The notes below the pieces were generated by a model. That model did no database searches and had not been told where the DNA came from. It saw nothing but the letters and a program-made list of their open reading frames with translations. Below are positions 53,316 to 62,445 of a stretch of DNA of 64,000 nt, one piece after another. The DNA is from Phycisphaerales bacterium. Lineage in GTDB: Bacteria; Planctomycetota; Phycisphaerae; UBA1845. How positions within the stretch are numbered: position 1 is the first letter of the stretch; every line of letters starts with the position of its first letter. The stretch lies in contig JACKHH010000006.1 of NCBI GenBank assembly GCA_020639095.1, positions 81,180-145,179 on the forward strand, given 5' to 3'. The translations under genes and the position numbers were made by a program.

Positions 53316-53596
53316 TGACACCAGCCCGCGCGCGGGCAGCGCCGAATATCGGCACTGTCCGCGAGTCATCCGCCCGGCGCAGACACCAGCCCGCAGGTCG
53401 TAAAGCGACCAGCGGGCCGGTTCTCGTGCGCCAAGACTCAAACCCGTGCCTCAGAGCCGCGCCCGTAAGGAAGCGGACCGATCAAGGCCACCGCCCAGTG
53501 TGCCACTGCTCTTGAGCAGTGGTGGTGATTCGATGATCACCTTTCAGTTCTTGCTCCACTGCACAAGCGTAGTGGCAAGCAAACGCAACCGCGCAA
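53316..53596. repeat. Gap with dispersed repeat copy 4 and a hairpin
   Basis: 281 nt, no gene. GCGCCCGTAAGGAAGCGG at about 53459-53476 (copy 4), then CCACTGCTC/GAGCAGTGG (53503-53522), a short hairpin known as a dispersed element in other bacteria. It lies between two genes that end toward it and may terminate transcription. Confidence 0.65.
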
Positions 53597-55465
53597 CTAC
53601 TCCACCGTCACAACAGCGGCATCGTCCGCCGCAACATAGCTCGGCTCCGCGACCAGCGCACCGGCCTTCGCCAGAATCTCCAGGATACGTTCGACCTTCG
53701 GCAGCCCGTTGATCTGTCCGGTAACCCGCAGACGCGTCGGGGTCTCGTCGATCGTCAACGTCGCCGTCGCATCGGCCGCCACCTCAGCCATCATCCCAAA
53801 CTCCGCCGCGTCACGCGGCGGCGCCATCGATGCCGCAATCCGGGCAATCCGCCCGACATGACCGATCGCGGCAATGCTCGTCTCCTCGCCAATCCGAGCC
53901 GTCGCGTTCTGCAACCCGCGATCATCCAGCATGTTCCCCGACTTCCGACCCGCATCGAGACTCGCCGCGATCGCCGCCCGCGAGGACGCCACCACGATCC
54001 CCCCGTCCGTCCGCGCGAAGTGAACCGAAATGCCTTGCTCGATCGGGTATTCGCGAACCTCGACGCCCGCGACCGTTGACACCTGCGGCGCGATGTCGGC
54101 TTTGCCCATCGCCTTCGCCGGCAGCGTCAAGAGAAAGTCCCATAGCGCCGCCGACTTCGCGGGATCGCCCACCACCATCACCAATGCGGCATCGGGAATC
54201 TCGCTGCCCGGGCGCGCCTCGCCCGATCCGTCCGGAGGAATCATGAACACCGCAGCCTCACGAATGTTCGCGAACAGCTCGCGACCCAAATCAAGGCCCG
54301 TAATCGCCTGCACCGTCTGCGTCTTCGTCAGCACCTGCTGCTTGCCGGCATCATCGTCCGCCGGGTTAATCCCAATCGCGACGACCGCAGCAGCACCCGC
54401 TGGCACCTGCCGCAATGCCGCACCGCGCATCGGCGGCGTCCGCAACAGGTTGTACGCCATGTTCGTCTGAGCTGCGTCCATCGCCATGACGAACTCCGCG
54501 TGCAAACCGTCAGCCGTCGTACCGATCGTCAGCGACAGCGCATGCAGGTGCGCCAGGTCCAGGAACGCCTGCCCCATCATCAGCCCCTGCATCATGTCGC
54601 GATCCTTGCCCGCCACTTGATACAGTCGCTTCAACGCCTCGGGCGCATTCACGAACGCGTACAACAACGCATCGCCACGCCGGTCGGTCTGCGCGCGAAA
54701 GTTCGCATCGTCCGCAAGCGAGCCGCCACCCTCAACCAAACGGTTCACCGCGTCCGTCACCAGCGCACGCTGTGTCCCTGCAATCACCAGCCGGTGCGTG
54801 AACGCGATCGTCACGTCCACGTCCGGATCATGAATCTCAATCGTGGAAAACCCAGCCACCGGCGCGCCGGGCTGAACGAACTGCGCCCCCGTCTCGATCA
54901 ACCCGCGAACGATGTCCACGTCCCCGGGATGAAACACGAGCAACCCCTCGGGCCGCTCCTGCTCGAAGTTGATGTCCGTGACCGCGACGGCCATCCCCTG
55001 AAACGCCTTGATCTCACCGATGACCGCAGCACTGAGCTTGATCTGCCGCGGAATCCGCAGCCCCGGCTCGCCCGGAATCGCGTAGCCCTCGCCACCGGCA
55101 TCGCGCACCGCCTGCGTCAACCCGAGCATGTCCGCGACGTGTTCGAGATGATCCCCCGGCCTGCGAAACTCGACGAACGCAATCGCATCGGCCGGCATCA
55201 GCGCAGCCAGATCCGCAGCCCGCAGGTCCTCGCGACAACTGGCGATCCGCGTCTTTGCCTCCGCCACCACCTCCTTCGGCGAGTCGCCAGCCTTCACCAC
55301 CCGCTCATAGGCCGCGATCGCCCCCGCGAGATCATGCTCATGCGTCTCCAGGTAGTACGCGTCGCGGAAGTCGTCCGGCGCATTGGTCAAACCCAACGCC
55401 GCCGCCACCGGCCAGCACAACACCACACCGATCGCCAAAGCAATCCAAACCGACTTCGAGTACAT
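53597..55465 (-). CDS. Secreted or membrane-anchored hypothetical protein with TPR-like start
   Basis: 622 residues. N-terminal hydrophobic segment (about residues 5-25: VWIALAIGVVLCWPVAAALG) that may be a signal peptide. Then TPR-like AIAAYERVVKAGDSPKEVVAEAKTRI, and a long alpha/beta body with repeated FVEFRRPGD-, FSTIEIHDPDVDV- and VAGVEVREYP-type strands. It matches large secreted planctomycete proteins with a DUF3352-like fold, an assignment from pattern only. No catalytic motif. The gene diverges from the nitroreductase gene (212 nt apart). Confidence 0.75.
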   Translation of the reverse strand: MYSKSVWIALAIGVVLCWPVAAALGLTNAPDDFRDAYYLETHEHDLAGAIAAYERVVKAGDSPKEVVAEAKTRIASCREDLRAADLAALMPADAIAFVEFRRPGDHLEHVADMLGLTQAVRDAGGEGYAIPGEPGLRIPRQIKLSAAVIGEIKAFQGMAVAVTDINFEQERPEGLLVFHPGDVDIVRGLIETGAQFVQPGAPVAGFSTIEIHDPDVDVTIAFTHRLVIAGTQRALVTDAVNRLVEGGGSLADDANFRAQTDRRGDALLYAFVNAPEALKRLYQVAGKDRDMMQGLMMGQAFLDLAHLHALSLTIGTTADGLHAEFVMAMDAAQTNMAYNLLRTPPMRGAALRQVPAGAAAVVAIGINPADDDAGKQQVLTKTQTVQAITGLDLGRELFANIREAAVFMIPPDGSGEARPGSEIPDAALVMVVGDPAKSAALWDFLLTLPAKAMGKADIAPQVSTVAGVEVREYPIEQGISVHFARTDGGIVVASSRAAIAASLDAGRKSGNMLDDRGLQNATARIGEETSIAAIGHVGRIARIAASMAPPRDAAEFGMMAEVAADATATLTIDETPTRLRVTGQINGLPKVERILEILAKAGALVAEPSYVAADDAAVVTVE

Positions 55466-55676
55466 GGCATTCCTCCGATCTCGGGTCCACCTGGCACATT
55501 TGCCCAGACGCGCCGACCAGAACGGCGGCGCGGAGACGGGCGCGCGGGCAAACGCGCGTCCAGGCGGGTATTCGCAGGCGCGGTGCGACTATTTTGCGGG
55601 ATTCTGGAATCGCCCCACCCGCCACGTATACTGACCCGGCAGCCCACTTCTGGTTAGCCCGTGACTGGAGACACCC

Positions 55677-56339
55677 ATGCCGTACATCCCGACGCCCTAC
55701 GCCATCGACGAGCGCCCCGAACCCGACATGCTCGCGGAAGCCCAAGCCCTGCTGAAACGCCTTCGCACCCGCCGTTCCTGTCGCGACTTCAGCCCGCGCC
55801 CGGTCGCCCGCGAACTCATCGAAACGCTCGTCGCCGTCGCCCACACCGCCCCCAGCGGCGCCAATCGCCAACCCTGGCACTTCGTCGCGGTGGATGACCC
55901 AGCGATCAAACGCGAAATCCGCATCGCCGCCGAAGAAGAGGAGCACGAAAGCTACGCCCGGCGCATGCCCGCAACCTGGCTCGAAGCGCTCGAACCGCTC
56001 GGCACCGACGAGCACAAACCGTTTCTAGAAACCGCGCCCTGGCTGGTGGTGATCTTTCAGCGCACCTGGGAATGGATCGACGACGACAAACAACCCAACT
56101 ACTACCCCATGGAATCGGTGGGCATCGCGAGCGGGATGTTCCTCACCGCCTGCCACCTCGCGGGCCTCGCGACGCTGACCCACACGCCAAGCCCGATGAA
56201 GTTCCTCCGCGACATTCTCAAACGCCCCGACAATGAAAAACCCTACCTGCTCATCCCGGTAGGCTACCCCGCAACGGGCTGCATGGTCCCGCAAATCGAA
56301 AAGAAACCGCTGCGCGACGTGCTGCAGTGGAATCGATAA
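55677..56339 (+). CDS. Nitroreductase family protein (iodotyrosine deiodinase-like)
   Basis: 220 residues, single FMN-binding nitroreductase fold. RRSCRDFSPRPVARELIETLVAVAHTAPSGANRQPWHFV covers the FMN phosphate and ring sites. YPMESVGIASGMFLTACHLAGLATL and the C-terminal TPSPMKFLRDIL and KPYLLIPVGYPATG resemble the dehalogenase branch of the family (IYD), which acts on halotyrosines, but the substrate lid residues cannot be confirmed here. It could be an ordinary NAD(P)H-flavin reductase. Convergent with the MntR gene, 3 nt apart. Confidence 0.87.
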   Translation: MPYIPTPYAIDERPEPDMLAEAQALLKRLRTRRSCRDFSPRPVARELIETLVAVAHTAPSGANRQPWHFVAVDDPAIKREIRIAAEEEEHESYARRMPATWLEALEPLGTDEHKPFLETAPWLVVIFQRTWEWIDDDKQPNYYPMESVGIASGMFLTACHLAGLATLTHTPSPMKFLRDILKRPDNEKPYLLIPVGYPATGCMVPQIEKKPLRDVLQWNR

Positions 56340-56342
56340 GCG

Positions 56343-56843
56343 CTAGCCATTGCGATCGATGAACGCCTGCATCGCCGCGATTGTATCCGGACTGATGTGA
56401 TGCTCCATCCCCTCGGCATCGATCTCCGCGACCTCGTTCGGCACGCCCAGCGCACGCAGAAACGCGAGCACAATCCGGTGCCGTTCGCGCGCTTCGTCGG
56501 CAATGCGCTTGCCGGTATCAGTCAGGAAGATCGCGCGATATGGCGCCGACGTCACCAACCCCTCGCGCTTCAAGCGGGCGACCGTCTTCGTCACCGTCAC
56601 CTGCGTCACGCCCAGCCTTTTCGCCAGGTCCACCGCCCGCGCCTCACCGCAATCCGCGATCAGATCGTCGATCAACTCCACATAGTCTTCCGCGAGCTCG
56701 GTGGCGTGGTCGCGGCGAATGCGCTCAAATCGATTCGCGTGGCCGCTGGGAGACGCAGCCTTCTTTTGCTTGGGCGCCTTGTCCGGCGAAGCTTTGCGCG
56801 CCCGCGTATTCCCTAAAGCATTCGATTTCGATGATGCGGGCAT
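56343..56843 (-). CDS. mntR: MntR/DtxR-family metal-dependent transcriptional regulator
   Basis: 166 residues. A basic, low-complexity N-terminal extension (SSKSNALGNTRARKASPDKAPKQKK) precedes the winged helix DYVELIDDLIADCGEARAVDLAKRLGVTQVTVTKTVARLKREGLV. The dimerisation domain ends with HHISPDTIAAMQAFI, which fits Mn-binding His residues of MntR. It should repress manganese uptake when Mn is plentiful. No transporter gene lies next to it. No clear operator found in the upstream 150 nt. The long N-terminal tail is unusual; a later start is possible, but I see none with a ribosome site. Confidence 0.85.
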   Translation of the reverse strand: MPASSKSNALGNTRARKASPDKAPKQKKAASPSGHANRFERIRRDHATELAEDYVELIDDLIADCGEARAVDLAKRLGVTQVTVTKTVARLKREGLVTSAPYRAIFLTDTGKRIADEARERHRIVLAFLRALGVPNEVAEIDAEGMEHHISPDTIAAMQAFIDRNG

Positions 56844-57007
56844 GGTGCTAAGCCCCCCAAGCAGACAACAGCCGATTGGTCATCGATTGACACGCTCGGC
56901 AGAAAACTTAGCCGCTACTATAAGATATGCATCGGCTTGTGACCACCCGCCCTGCAATCCTGCCAACGATCACCGTGCCAAACGTGTCCGACGCATCTCA
57001 ACCGCCC

Positions 57008-57030
57008 CAAGCGCCCCGATTGGGCGCTTG
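57008..57030 (+). repeat. Short hairpin upstream of the LolA-like gene
   Basis: CAAGCGCCC/GGGCGCTTG with a 5-nt loop between the mntR promoter region and the secreted protein gene. May be a terminator or structural element. Confidence 0.45.
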
Positions 57031-57183
57031 ACCGAATCTCCGTATACTGTGCCCCCTGCTGCGATGGGTCGGCGCCCGTCGCGCGATCGCACGCGGTGGC
57101 TTGGACCCCGCGAACACATGATCAACGAATGAAGCTTCCGTGCCGCCGACGCGGACGATCAGGCAAGCGAAAGGATGTGGAAA

Positions 57184-57897
57184 GTGAGTCGCAGGATTCA
57201 ATTCGGTGCGTTGGCGCTCATGGCGGTCATGGCCGCCCCGGTGCTGTCCTACGCCAAGACCATCGAGGAAATCGAGAAGGACATGCTCGCCGCCCTCGAC
57301 AAGATGAAGTCCTACTCCGCGACGGTGACCAGCGCCACCGACATGAAGCAGGGCGACATGAACATCTCCATGCACATGAACGGCACCTACGAAGCCAAGA
57401 AAGTCGGCGAGAAGCTCCAGTACCGCATGGAAGCCAAGACCAAGATGAACATCCCCGGCATGGAAAACATGCCCGGCGGCGGTGAGCAGAACATCCTCGT
57501 CGTCTGCGACGGCGATTTCACCTGGCAGCTCGCCGACATGATGGGCCAGAAGAACGTCGTCAAAACAAAGGCCGACACCGCGATCACTCCCTGGGGCACC
57601 CTGCGCGACACGCACGACCTCAAGGTGCTCGACGACGAAAAGGTCGACGGAGCCGATTGCTACGTCGTTGAAGCCAAAGCCAAGCAGGGCGAGCAGATGC
57701 AGGCCAACCGCATCGTCTTCTATTGCCGCAAGGACCTCGGCGCAACCGTCAAGCAGATCGCTTACATGGACGACAACACCCCCGCCAACACCATGACCTT
57801 CACCGACATCAAGCTCAACCCGGACCTGCCCGAAGAACACTTCAAGTTCGAGGTGCCTGCCGGTGTCAACGTCATCGATCAGACCGGCGCGAAGTAA
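57184..57897 (+). CDS. Secreted LolA-like/outer-membrane lipoprotein-sorting fold protein
   Basis: 237 residues from the GTG at 57184, which has AAAGGA 8 nt upstream; an ATG three codons earlier (57175) is the alternative. Signal peptide RIQFGALALMAVMAAPVLSYA. The mature part begins with KTIEEIEKDMLAALDKMKSYSATVTSAT, the start typical of LolA-like proteins, and continues with beta strands (LVVCDGDFTWQLADMM, DCYVVEAKAKQGEQMQANRIVFYCRKDLG). The C-terminal NPDLPEEHFKFEVPAGVNVID is also typical. A terminator hairpin follows. Periplasmic; ligand unknown. Confidence 0.82.
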   Translation: MSRRIQFGALALMAVMAAPVLSYAKTIEEIEKDMLAALDKMKSYSATVTSATDMKQGDMNISMHMNGTYEAKKVGEKLQYRMEAKTKMNIPGMENMPGGGEQNILVVCDGDFTWQLADMMGQKNVVKTKADTAITPWGTLRDTHDLKVLDDEKVDGADCYVVEAKAKQGEQMQANRIVFYCRKDLGATVKQIAYMDDNTPANTMTFTDIKLNPDLPEEHFKFEVPAGVNVIDQTGAK

Positions 57898-57928
57898 TCC
57901 GCCCGCGATCCACCCCGATACAAAAGAA

Positions 57929-57960
57929 AAGGCCCGTGCCGGTTGTCCGGCACGGGCCTT
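57929..57960. terminator. Bidirectional terminator
   Basis: AAGGCCCGTGCCGG/CCGGCACGGGCCTT, a perfect 14-bp stem with loop TTGT, between convergent genes. A-run upstream, TTCGTCATT downstream. Confidence 0.85.
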
Positions 57961-57995
57961 CGTCATTGGTCAGTTCGTTGTCGAACTCGACGGGA

Positions 57996-58196
57996 CTACA
58001 ACGCGCGAACGTTCGACGCCTTCGGGCCCTTCGGTTCCTGGGTCACTTCGAACTCGACCTTGGCGCCCTCTTGGAGCGTCTTGAAGCCCTCACCAACGAT
58101 CGCGGTGTGGTGAACGAAAACGTCCGCCGAGCCGTCGTCCGGTGAGACAAAGCCAAAGCCCTTCGTGTCATTGAACCACTTTACTGTACCTTGCAT
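57996..58196 (-). CDS. CspA-family cold-shock protein
   Basis: 66 residues from the ATG at 58196 (AAGG 8 nt upstream). Small OB-fold RNA chaperone with RNP1 GFGFV and RNP2 DVFVHH, and the usual GTVKWFNDTKGFGFVSPDDG start. Binds single-stranded RNA and DNA and melts secondary structures. A GTG two codons earlier is less likely. Transcript ends at the bidirectional terminator. The 5' untranslated region is long (about 120 nt from the predicted promoter), a typical cold-shock feature. Confidence 0.95.
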   Translation of the reverse strand: MQGTVKWFNDTKGFGFVSPDDGSADVFVHHTAIVGEGFKTLQEGAKVEFEVTQEPKGPKASNVRAL

Positions 58197-58552
58197 CTTC
58201 ACAACCTTTTTACACTGGAATCACCCGCCGGGCAGGAACTGGCTGAAACATACATTTGTTTCATAGACGAAAGTGGACCTGCGCCTTGTGACGACGTGCG
58301 ATTCTCCAGCAAGATGTGTACCTGATTAGCCAGAAAGTGTCAAGTTTGTGGCCCTCTTCCAGCCCCAAGAACCGCGATTTACGCCCTAACACCAGCCCAC
58401 ACTGTACGACCACGGCGAACACGTCGTTGCGGGTTAGACGCGACTAAGGTCAAGCGCATACAACTAACCGCCACAACGGCAACCCTAGCCCAGCCCTTGC
58501 GCATGCTTCGATATCGCGTGCTTAGCGGAAGGAACAGACAAACAAGCGCAGA
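58197..58552. other. Intergenic region upstream of the cold-shock gene
   Basis: 356 nt, no gene. Carries the csp leader, a 7-bp inverted repeat TGAAACA/TGTTTCA (58243-58262), and a predicted promoter (58315-58343). Nothing else recognised near the ppc end. Confidence 0.6.
58315..58343 (-). promoter_or_regulatory. Sigma-70-type promoter for the cold-shock gene
   Basis: Minus strand TTGACA (58338-58343), 17-nt spacer, TACACA (58315-58320) as -10. The start would leave a leader of about 110 nt before the ATG at 58196, with the TGAAACA dyad inside it. Confidence 0.55.
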
Positions 58553-61270
58553 TCACCCCGTGCTCTGCATGGCGGCGGCGATCCCGTTGATGCTCAGGAA
58601 CACCGTGGATTGCAGCGCGTCGCGGCCCTCCTCGTCCGCAGCGTCGAGCCGGTGCAGCAGCGCGCACTGCATCAGATTCAGCACATCCGTGGCTGGGTTG
58701 CGCGCTTCGATCGAACGCTGGATGACCGGATTGTTATCCAGCAGCCGGTCCTCGCCCGTGATCTCCAGGATCGCAGCCTGCGTCCGCGCGAACTCGTCCG
58801 CGATCGCTTCGTGCAGCGGTCCGTCCGCCCTGCCGGCATAAACACGCGCAATCGGCAACCGGGCACGCGCCATCTCCTGTTGCGCGTTGTCGATGAGCGT
58901 ACGGAAAAAGTCCCATTCACCATAAAGCCGCTGCATCGTCGCGACGCTCGACCCGTCCGCGCGAAGCTGCTCGACCGCGGTCCCCAACCCATACCAACCC
59001 GGCACGTTGTAGCGCATCTGCGTCCAGGCAAAAACCCAAGGGATCGCCCGCAGGTTCTCGAAGTCCACCTCGCCCGACGTCCGCGCTACGGGCCGCGACG
59101 CGATCGGCAAATGACTGATGTACTCGATCGGCGACACCCGCGTGTACCACGCCCAGAACGCGGGATCATGCACCAGTATGCGATACGCAGCCATCGACGC
59201 CGTCGCCAACGTGTCCATCAACTGCGTGCGCACCGCGCGCTCGCCATCAGGCAGCGCCTCGCCCGCGCGCGCGGTCCCCGTCGCCACGATCATCGCGCTG
59301 ACGATCTGCTCGAGATGTCGCCGCGCAATGTCCGCCAGCGCATAGCGGAACGTGATCACCTCACCCTGCTCGGTGAAACGAATCCGCCCGGTCCGGCTCT
59401 TCGGCGGTGTCGCGAGAATGGCACGATTCGCCCGCCCGCCGCCGCGCCCCACCGTTCCCCCGCGACCATGGAAAAGCCGCATCTCGACGCCATGGGCAGC
59501 GCACACTTCCGCGAGCCCCGCCTGCGCCTGCTGCAAGCCCCAGTTGGACATCCAGTAGCCGCCATCCTTGTTGCTGTCGGAGTAGCCCAGCATGATCTCC
59601 TGCAACCCCGACCGCGCTTCAAGCTGGCTGCGATAGAGCGGATCGGCAAAGAGCTTCGCCATGATCCCCGGCCCGCCCGCAAGATCGTCCACCGTTTCAA
59701 ACAGCGGAACAAGGTCGATGGCGGACTCCGCGCGCGACCCGTCGAACCGCCACAGGCCCGCCTCCTTGAGCAGCACCATCACCTCCAGCACGTCGCTCAC
59801 CTGGTGCGTCATGCTGATCACATACCCGCCAATCGCGTGCGCGCTCACCGCCTGCGTCTCGCGCACCAGCGCCAGCACGCCGAGCAGCCCCTCAGCCACT
59901 TCCGACACCTGCGCACCGTGCGGCAGCAGCGGGCGGGGATTCTTCAATTCCGCGTGCAGCAGAGCCGTCTTTTCCGCTTCGCTGAGGCTCGCGTAGTCCT
60001 TCGCCACGCCCGCGAGTCGCAGCATTTCCGCCACCACGGCTTCATGCACCGCGCTGTGCTGGCGAATATCCAGCGACGCCATGTGGAATCCGAACGTCCG
60101 CGCCCGCACCAGCAGGTCCGCGAGCGATCCGCGCCGCGCGATCACGTCCAGCCCGCTCGCGCTCAACGCGTCCGCCAGTGCTTCAAGATCAGCGATCAAA
60201 TCCTCCGCGCGATACGCACCGGCACACTCGCGACTCTCCGCAATCTTGCTGCGCACCTGACGCAACCGCACGCGCACGGGCTCGTAGCGCATCGCGCGCT
60301 GTTCGTCGTCGGAAAGCGGGCAGCGCGCCGCGTCCGCCTCGATTGCCGCCGCCAACTTCCCGTCAAACTTGATCCGCCGCGACGACAGCGAAAGCTCTCT
60401 GCCAAGCTGGATCAGTTCCGCCTCGTACAGATCAAAGGCAGCCGATCGCAACTCCGCCAACGTCTGCCGCGTAACATCCACCGTCACGCGCGGGTTGCCG
60501 TCGCGATCCCCGCCGATCCACGAGCGGTACCGCAGGAACACCGGCAGCGGCGGATCAGCCTCGTAGTAGGTTTGCAATGCGTCGCGCAGATCGCTGTAGA
60601 GTTGCGGCACGGTCTGCCAGATGGTTCCGCGCAGAAAGTACAACCCTTCGCGCACTTCCTCGATCACCAGCGGGCGCTCGGGGCGCAGCTCATCCGTTCC
60701 GAACATCAGCAGGATGTCGCGCGCGATGCGTTCACGCATGCGCCGCGCCTCTGCCGGCGTGAGCGGTCTCTCGTGCAGTTCGGTGAGCGCACTCGCAATG
60801 CGCTGCTGCTGGCGCAACACGCTGCGCCGCCGCGCTTCCGTGGGATGCGCTGTGAGCGTCGGCTGAATGTCCAGCTTGCCGATCACCGCGAGCACTTCGT
60901 CGATATCCGCCCCCCGCTTCTTGAGTTCCGCCACCGCTTCCGCGATCGACTCAGCCCGTGGGGCATCCTGCGTGGCTTCGCGTTCGCGCGCCCGGTTGAT
61001 GCGGATAATCTCAATCTGCTCGGCCTTGTTGGCGAGATGAAAACGCGTAGTCAGCGCCTTGAGCAAATCGCGCAGCGCATCCAGCGAAAGCTGCTCGATC
61101 TGCGTCCGCGCCTGTTCGCGCAAACCGGGATCGTCTTCATCGTTGGCCCGGCGACAGAGCTCGACCAGCGCCTGCATCTCCCCCGACTTCGCCGCACCGC
61201 GATGCCGCGCCACCACCTCCGCGAGCAGCGTTTCCAGAAGTTCGATGTCCCCAACCAGCGCTTCCGACAT
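58553..61270 (-). CDS. ppc: Phosphoenolpyruvate carboxylase
   Basis: 905 residues, from the ATG at 61270 that has GGAG 5 nt upstream and follows the carA stop by 2 nt. Converts PEP and bicarbonate to oxaloacetate. Motifs: TAHPTEARRRSV (catalytic His region), RSWIGGDRDGNP, FGFHMASLDIRQHS, GYSDSNKDGG and FHGRGGTVGRGGG. The C-terminal tail reads MQSTG where the canonical QNTG/RNTG is usual, a small deviation from the active-site tail. Shares a transcript with carB-carA, linking carbamoyl phosphate and anaplerosis. Confidence 0.95.
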   Translation of the reverse strand: MSEALVGDIELLETLLAEVVARHRGAAKSGEMQALVELCRRANDEDDPGLREQARTQIEQLSLDALRDLLKALTTRFHLANKAEQIEIIRINRAREREATQDAPRAESIAEAVAELKKRGADIDEVLAVIGKLDIQPTLTAHPTEARRRSVLRQQQRIASALTELHERPLTPAEARRMRERIARDILLMFGTDELRPERPLVIEEVREGLYFLRGTIWQTVPQLYSDLRDALQTYYEADPPLPVFLRYRSWIGGDRDGNPRVTVDVTRQTLAELRSAAFDLYEAELIQLGRELSLSSRRIKFDGKLAAAIEADAARCPLSDDEQRAMRYEPVRVRLRQVRSKIAESRECAGAYRAEDLIADLEALADALSASGLDVIARRGSLADLLVRARTFGFHMASLDIRQHSAVHEAVVAEMLRLAGVAKDYASLSEAEKTALLHAELKNPRPLLPHGAQVSEVAEGLLGVLALVRETQAVSAHAIGGYVISMTHQVSDVLEVMVLLKEAGLWRFDGSRAESAIDLVPLFETVDDLAGGPGIMAKLFADPLYRSQLEARSGLQEIMLGYSDSNKDGGYWMSNWGLQQAQAGLAEVCAAHGVEMRLFHGRGGTVGRGGGRANRAILATPPKSRTGRIRFTEQGEVITFRYALADIARRHLEQIVSAMIVATGTARAGEALPDGERAVRTQLMDTLATASMAAYRILVHDPAFWAWYTRVSPIEYISHLPIASRPVARTSGEVDFENLRAIPWVFAWTQMRYNVPGWYGLGTAVEQLRADGSSVATMQRLYGEWDFFRTLIDNAQQEMARARLPIARVYAGRADGPLHEAIADEFARTQAAILEITGEDRLLDNNPVIQRSIEARNPATDVLNLMQCALLHRLDAADEEGRDALQSTVFLSINGIAAAMQSTG

Positions 61271-61272
61271 GA

Positions 61273-62445
61273 TTACTCCGACCCAGGTTGCACGACCGCT
61301 TCGCGACCGCAAAGTAGCGTATCAGCCGACACTTCCACGCCGCGCCGCACGCAATCGACAAAACCCGCAAGCACATACCCGGCATCATGCGGGCCGGGGC
61401 TCGCTTCCGGGTGAAACTGAATAGCCGCTGCTTGGCGATCGGGCAGCACGAACCCCTCCAGGCTCCCGTCGTTGAGATTCACGTGCGTCACCTGCCCGCC
61501 GCAATCCGCCAGCGTCGCCGCGTCCACCGCGAACCCGTGATTCTGACTGGTGATCTCCACACGGTTCGCAGGCTTGTTCATTACCGGCACATTTCCGCCG
61601 TGATGCCCGAACTTGAGCTTGTACGTCTTCGCCCCGGCAGCCAGCGCCATCATCTGATGCCCCAGGCAGATGCCCAGCATGGGGAATTCCCCAAACAGCT
61701 CGCGAATCGTCCGAATCGTGTCCGCGACCGCTTCCGGATCACCCGGCCCGTTGCCCACGACAATCCCACGGGGCGCCAGCGCCCGAATGTGGTCCGCACC
61801 CGCCGACGCGGGCACCACCGTCACGCGATCGCCCCGGTCCGCGAGGTGCCGCAGGATGTTGTACTTGATCCCGCAATCAATCGCGACCAGGTGACACCCC
61901 GTGGCACTTTTCGCGGTCTCGCGCGCAACCTCGTACGGCTCCGACCACCCGCGATCCCCTTTCGGAGAAACCTGTGCAACCAGATTCGCCCCGACCATGC
62001 TCGACGCGTCCGCCGCCATTCGCACCAGCTCGACGTCGCTGTGCGCCTCAGTGCTCAGCACCCCGCGCACCGCGCCCCGCTCGCGAATCCGCCGCGTCAG
62101 CGCCCGCGTATCGATCCCGCTGATCCCGGTAATTCCCAAGCGCTCCAGGTAGGCCGCCAAGCTCGCCGTCGCGCGATGATTGCTGGGCCGCTGCGGCAGC
62201 TCGCACACCGCCATGCCCGACAAATGCGCCGAACCCGACTCAATATCGGCTTCGTTCACCCCGTAGTTCCCGATCAACGGAAACGTCATCACCACAATCT
62301 GCCCGCAATATGACGGGTCGGTGAGAATCTCCTGGTATCCGGTCATGGCTGTGTTGAAGACGACCTCGCCCACGCGCGTTCCCGGCGCGCCGAACGCGTG
62401 TCCGGTGAACACGCAGCCATCCTCAAGCGCGAGTTTGCAGATCAT
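61273..62445 (-). CDS. carA: Carbamoyl-phosphate synthase small subunit
   Basis: 390 residues from the ATG at 62445 (overlapping the carB stop by an ATGA junction). Residues 1-150: MICKLALEDGCVFTGHAFGAPG and GYQEILTDPSYCGQIV, the CarA N-domain. Class I glutamine amidotransferase: LGICLGHQMMALAAGAKTYKLKFGHHGGNVPV with nucleophile Cys in GICLG, and HPEASPGPHD with the catalytic His/Glu. Gives ammonia to CarB for carbamoyl phosphate used in pyrimidine and arginine synthesis. Confidence 0.95.
   Translation of the reverse strand: MICKLALEDGCVFTGHAFGAPGTRVGEVVFNTAMTGYQEILTDPSYCGQIVVMTFPLIGNYGVNEADIESGSAHLSGMAVCELPQRPSNHRATASLAAYLERLGITGISGIDTRALTRRIRERGAVRGVLSTEAHSDVELVRMAADASSMVGANLVAQVSPKGDRGWSEPYEVARETAKSATGCHLVAIDCGIKYNILRHLADRGDRVTVVPASAGADHIRALAPRGIVVGNGPGDPEAVADTIRTIRELFGEFPMLGICLGHQMMALAAGAKTYKLKFGHHGGNVPVMNKPANRVEITSQNHGFAVDAATLADCGGQVTHVNLNDGSLEGFVLPDRQAAAIQFHPEASPGPHDAGYVLAGFVDCVRRGVEVSADTLLCGREAVVQPGSE

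Noticed and set aside
58610..61414. 934-codon open frame on the plus strand
   Set aside because: Exactly opposite ppc; His/Arg-rich, no family motifs. Shadow caused by high GC.
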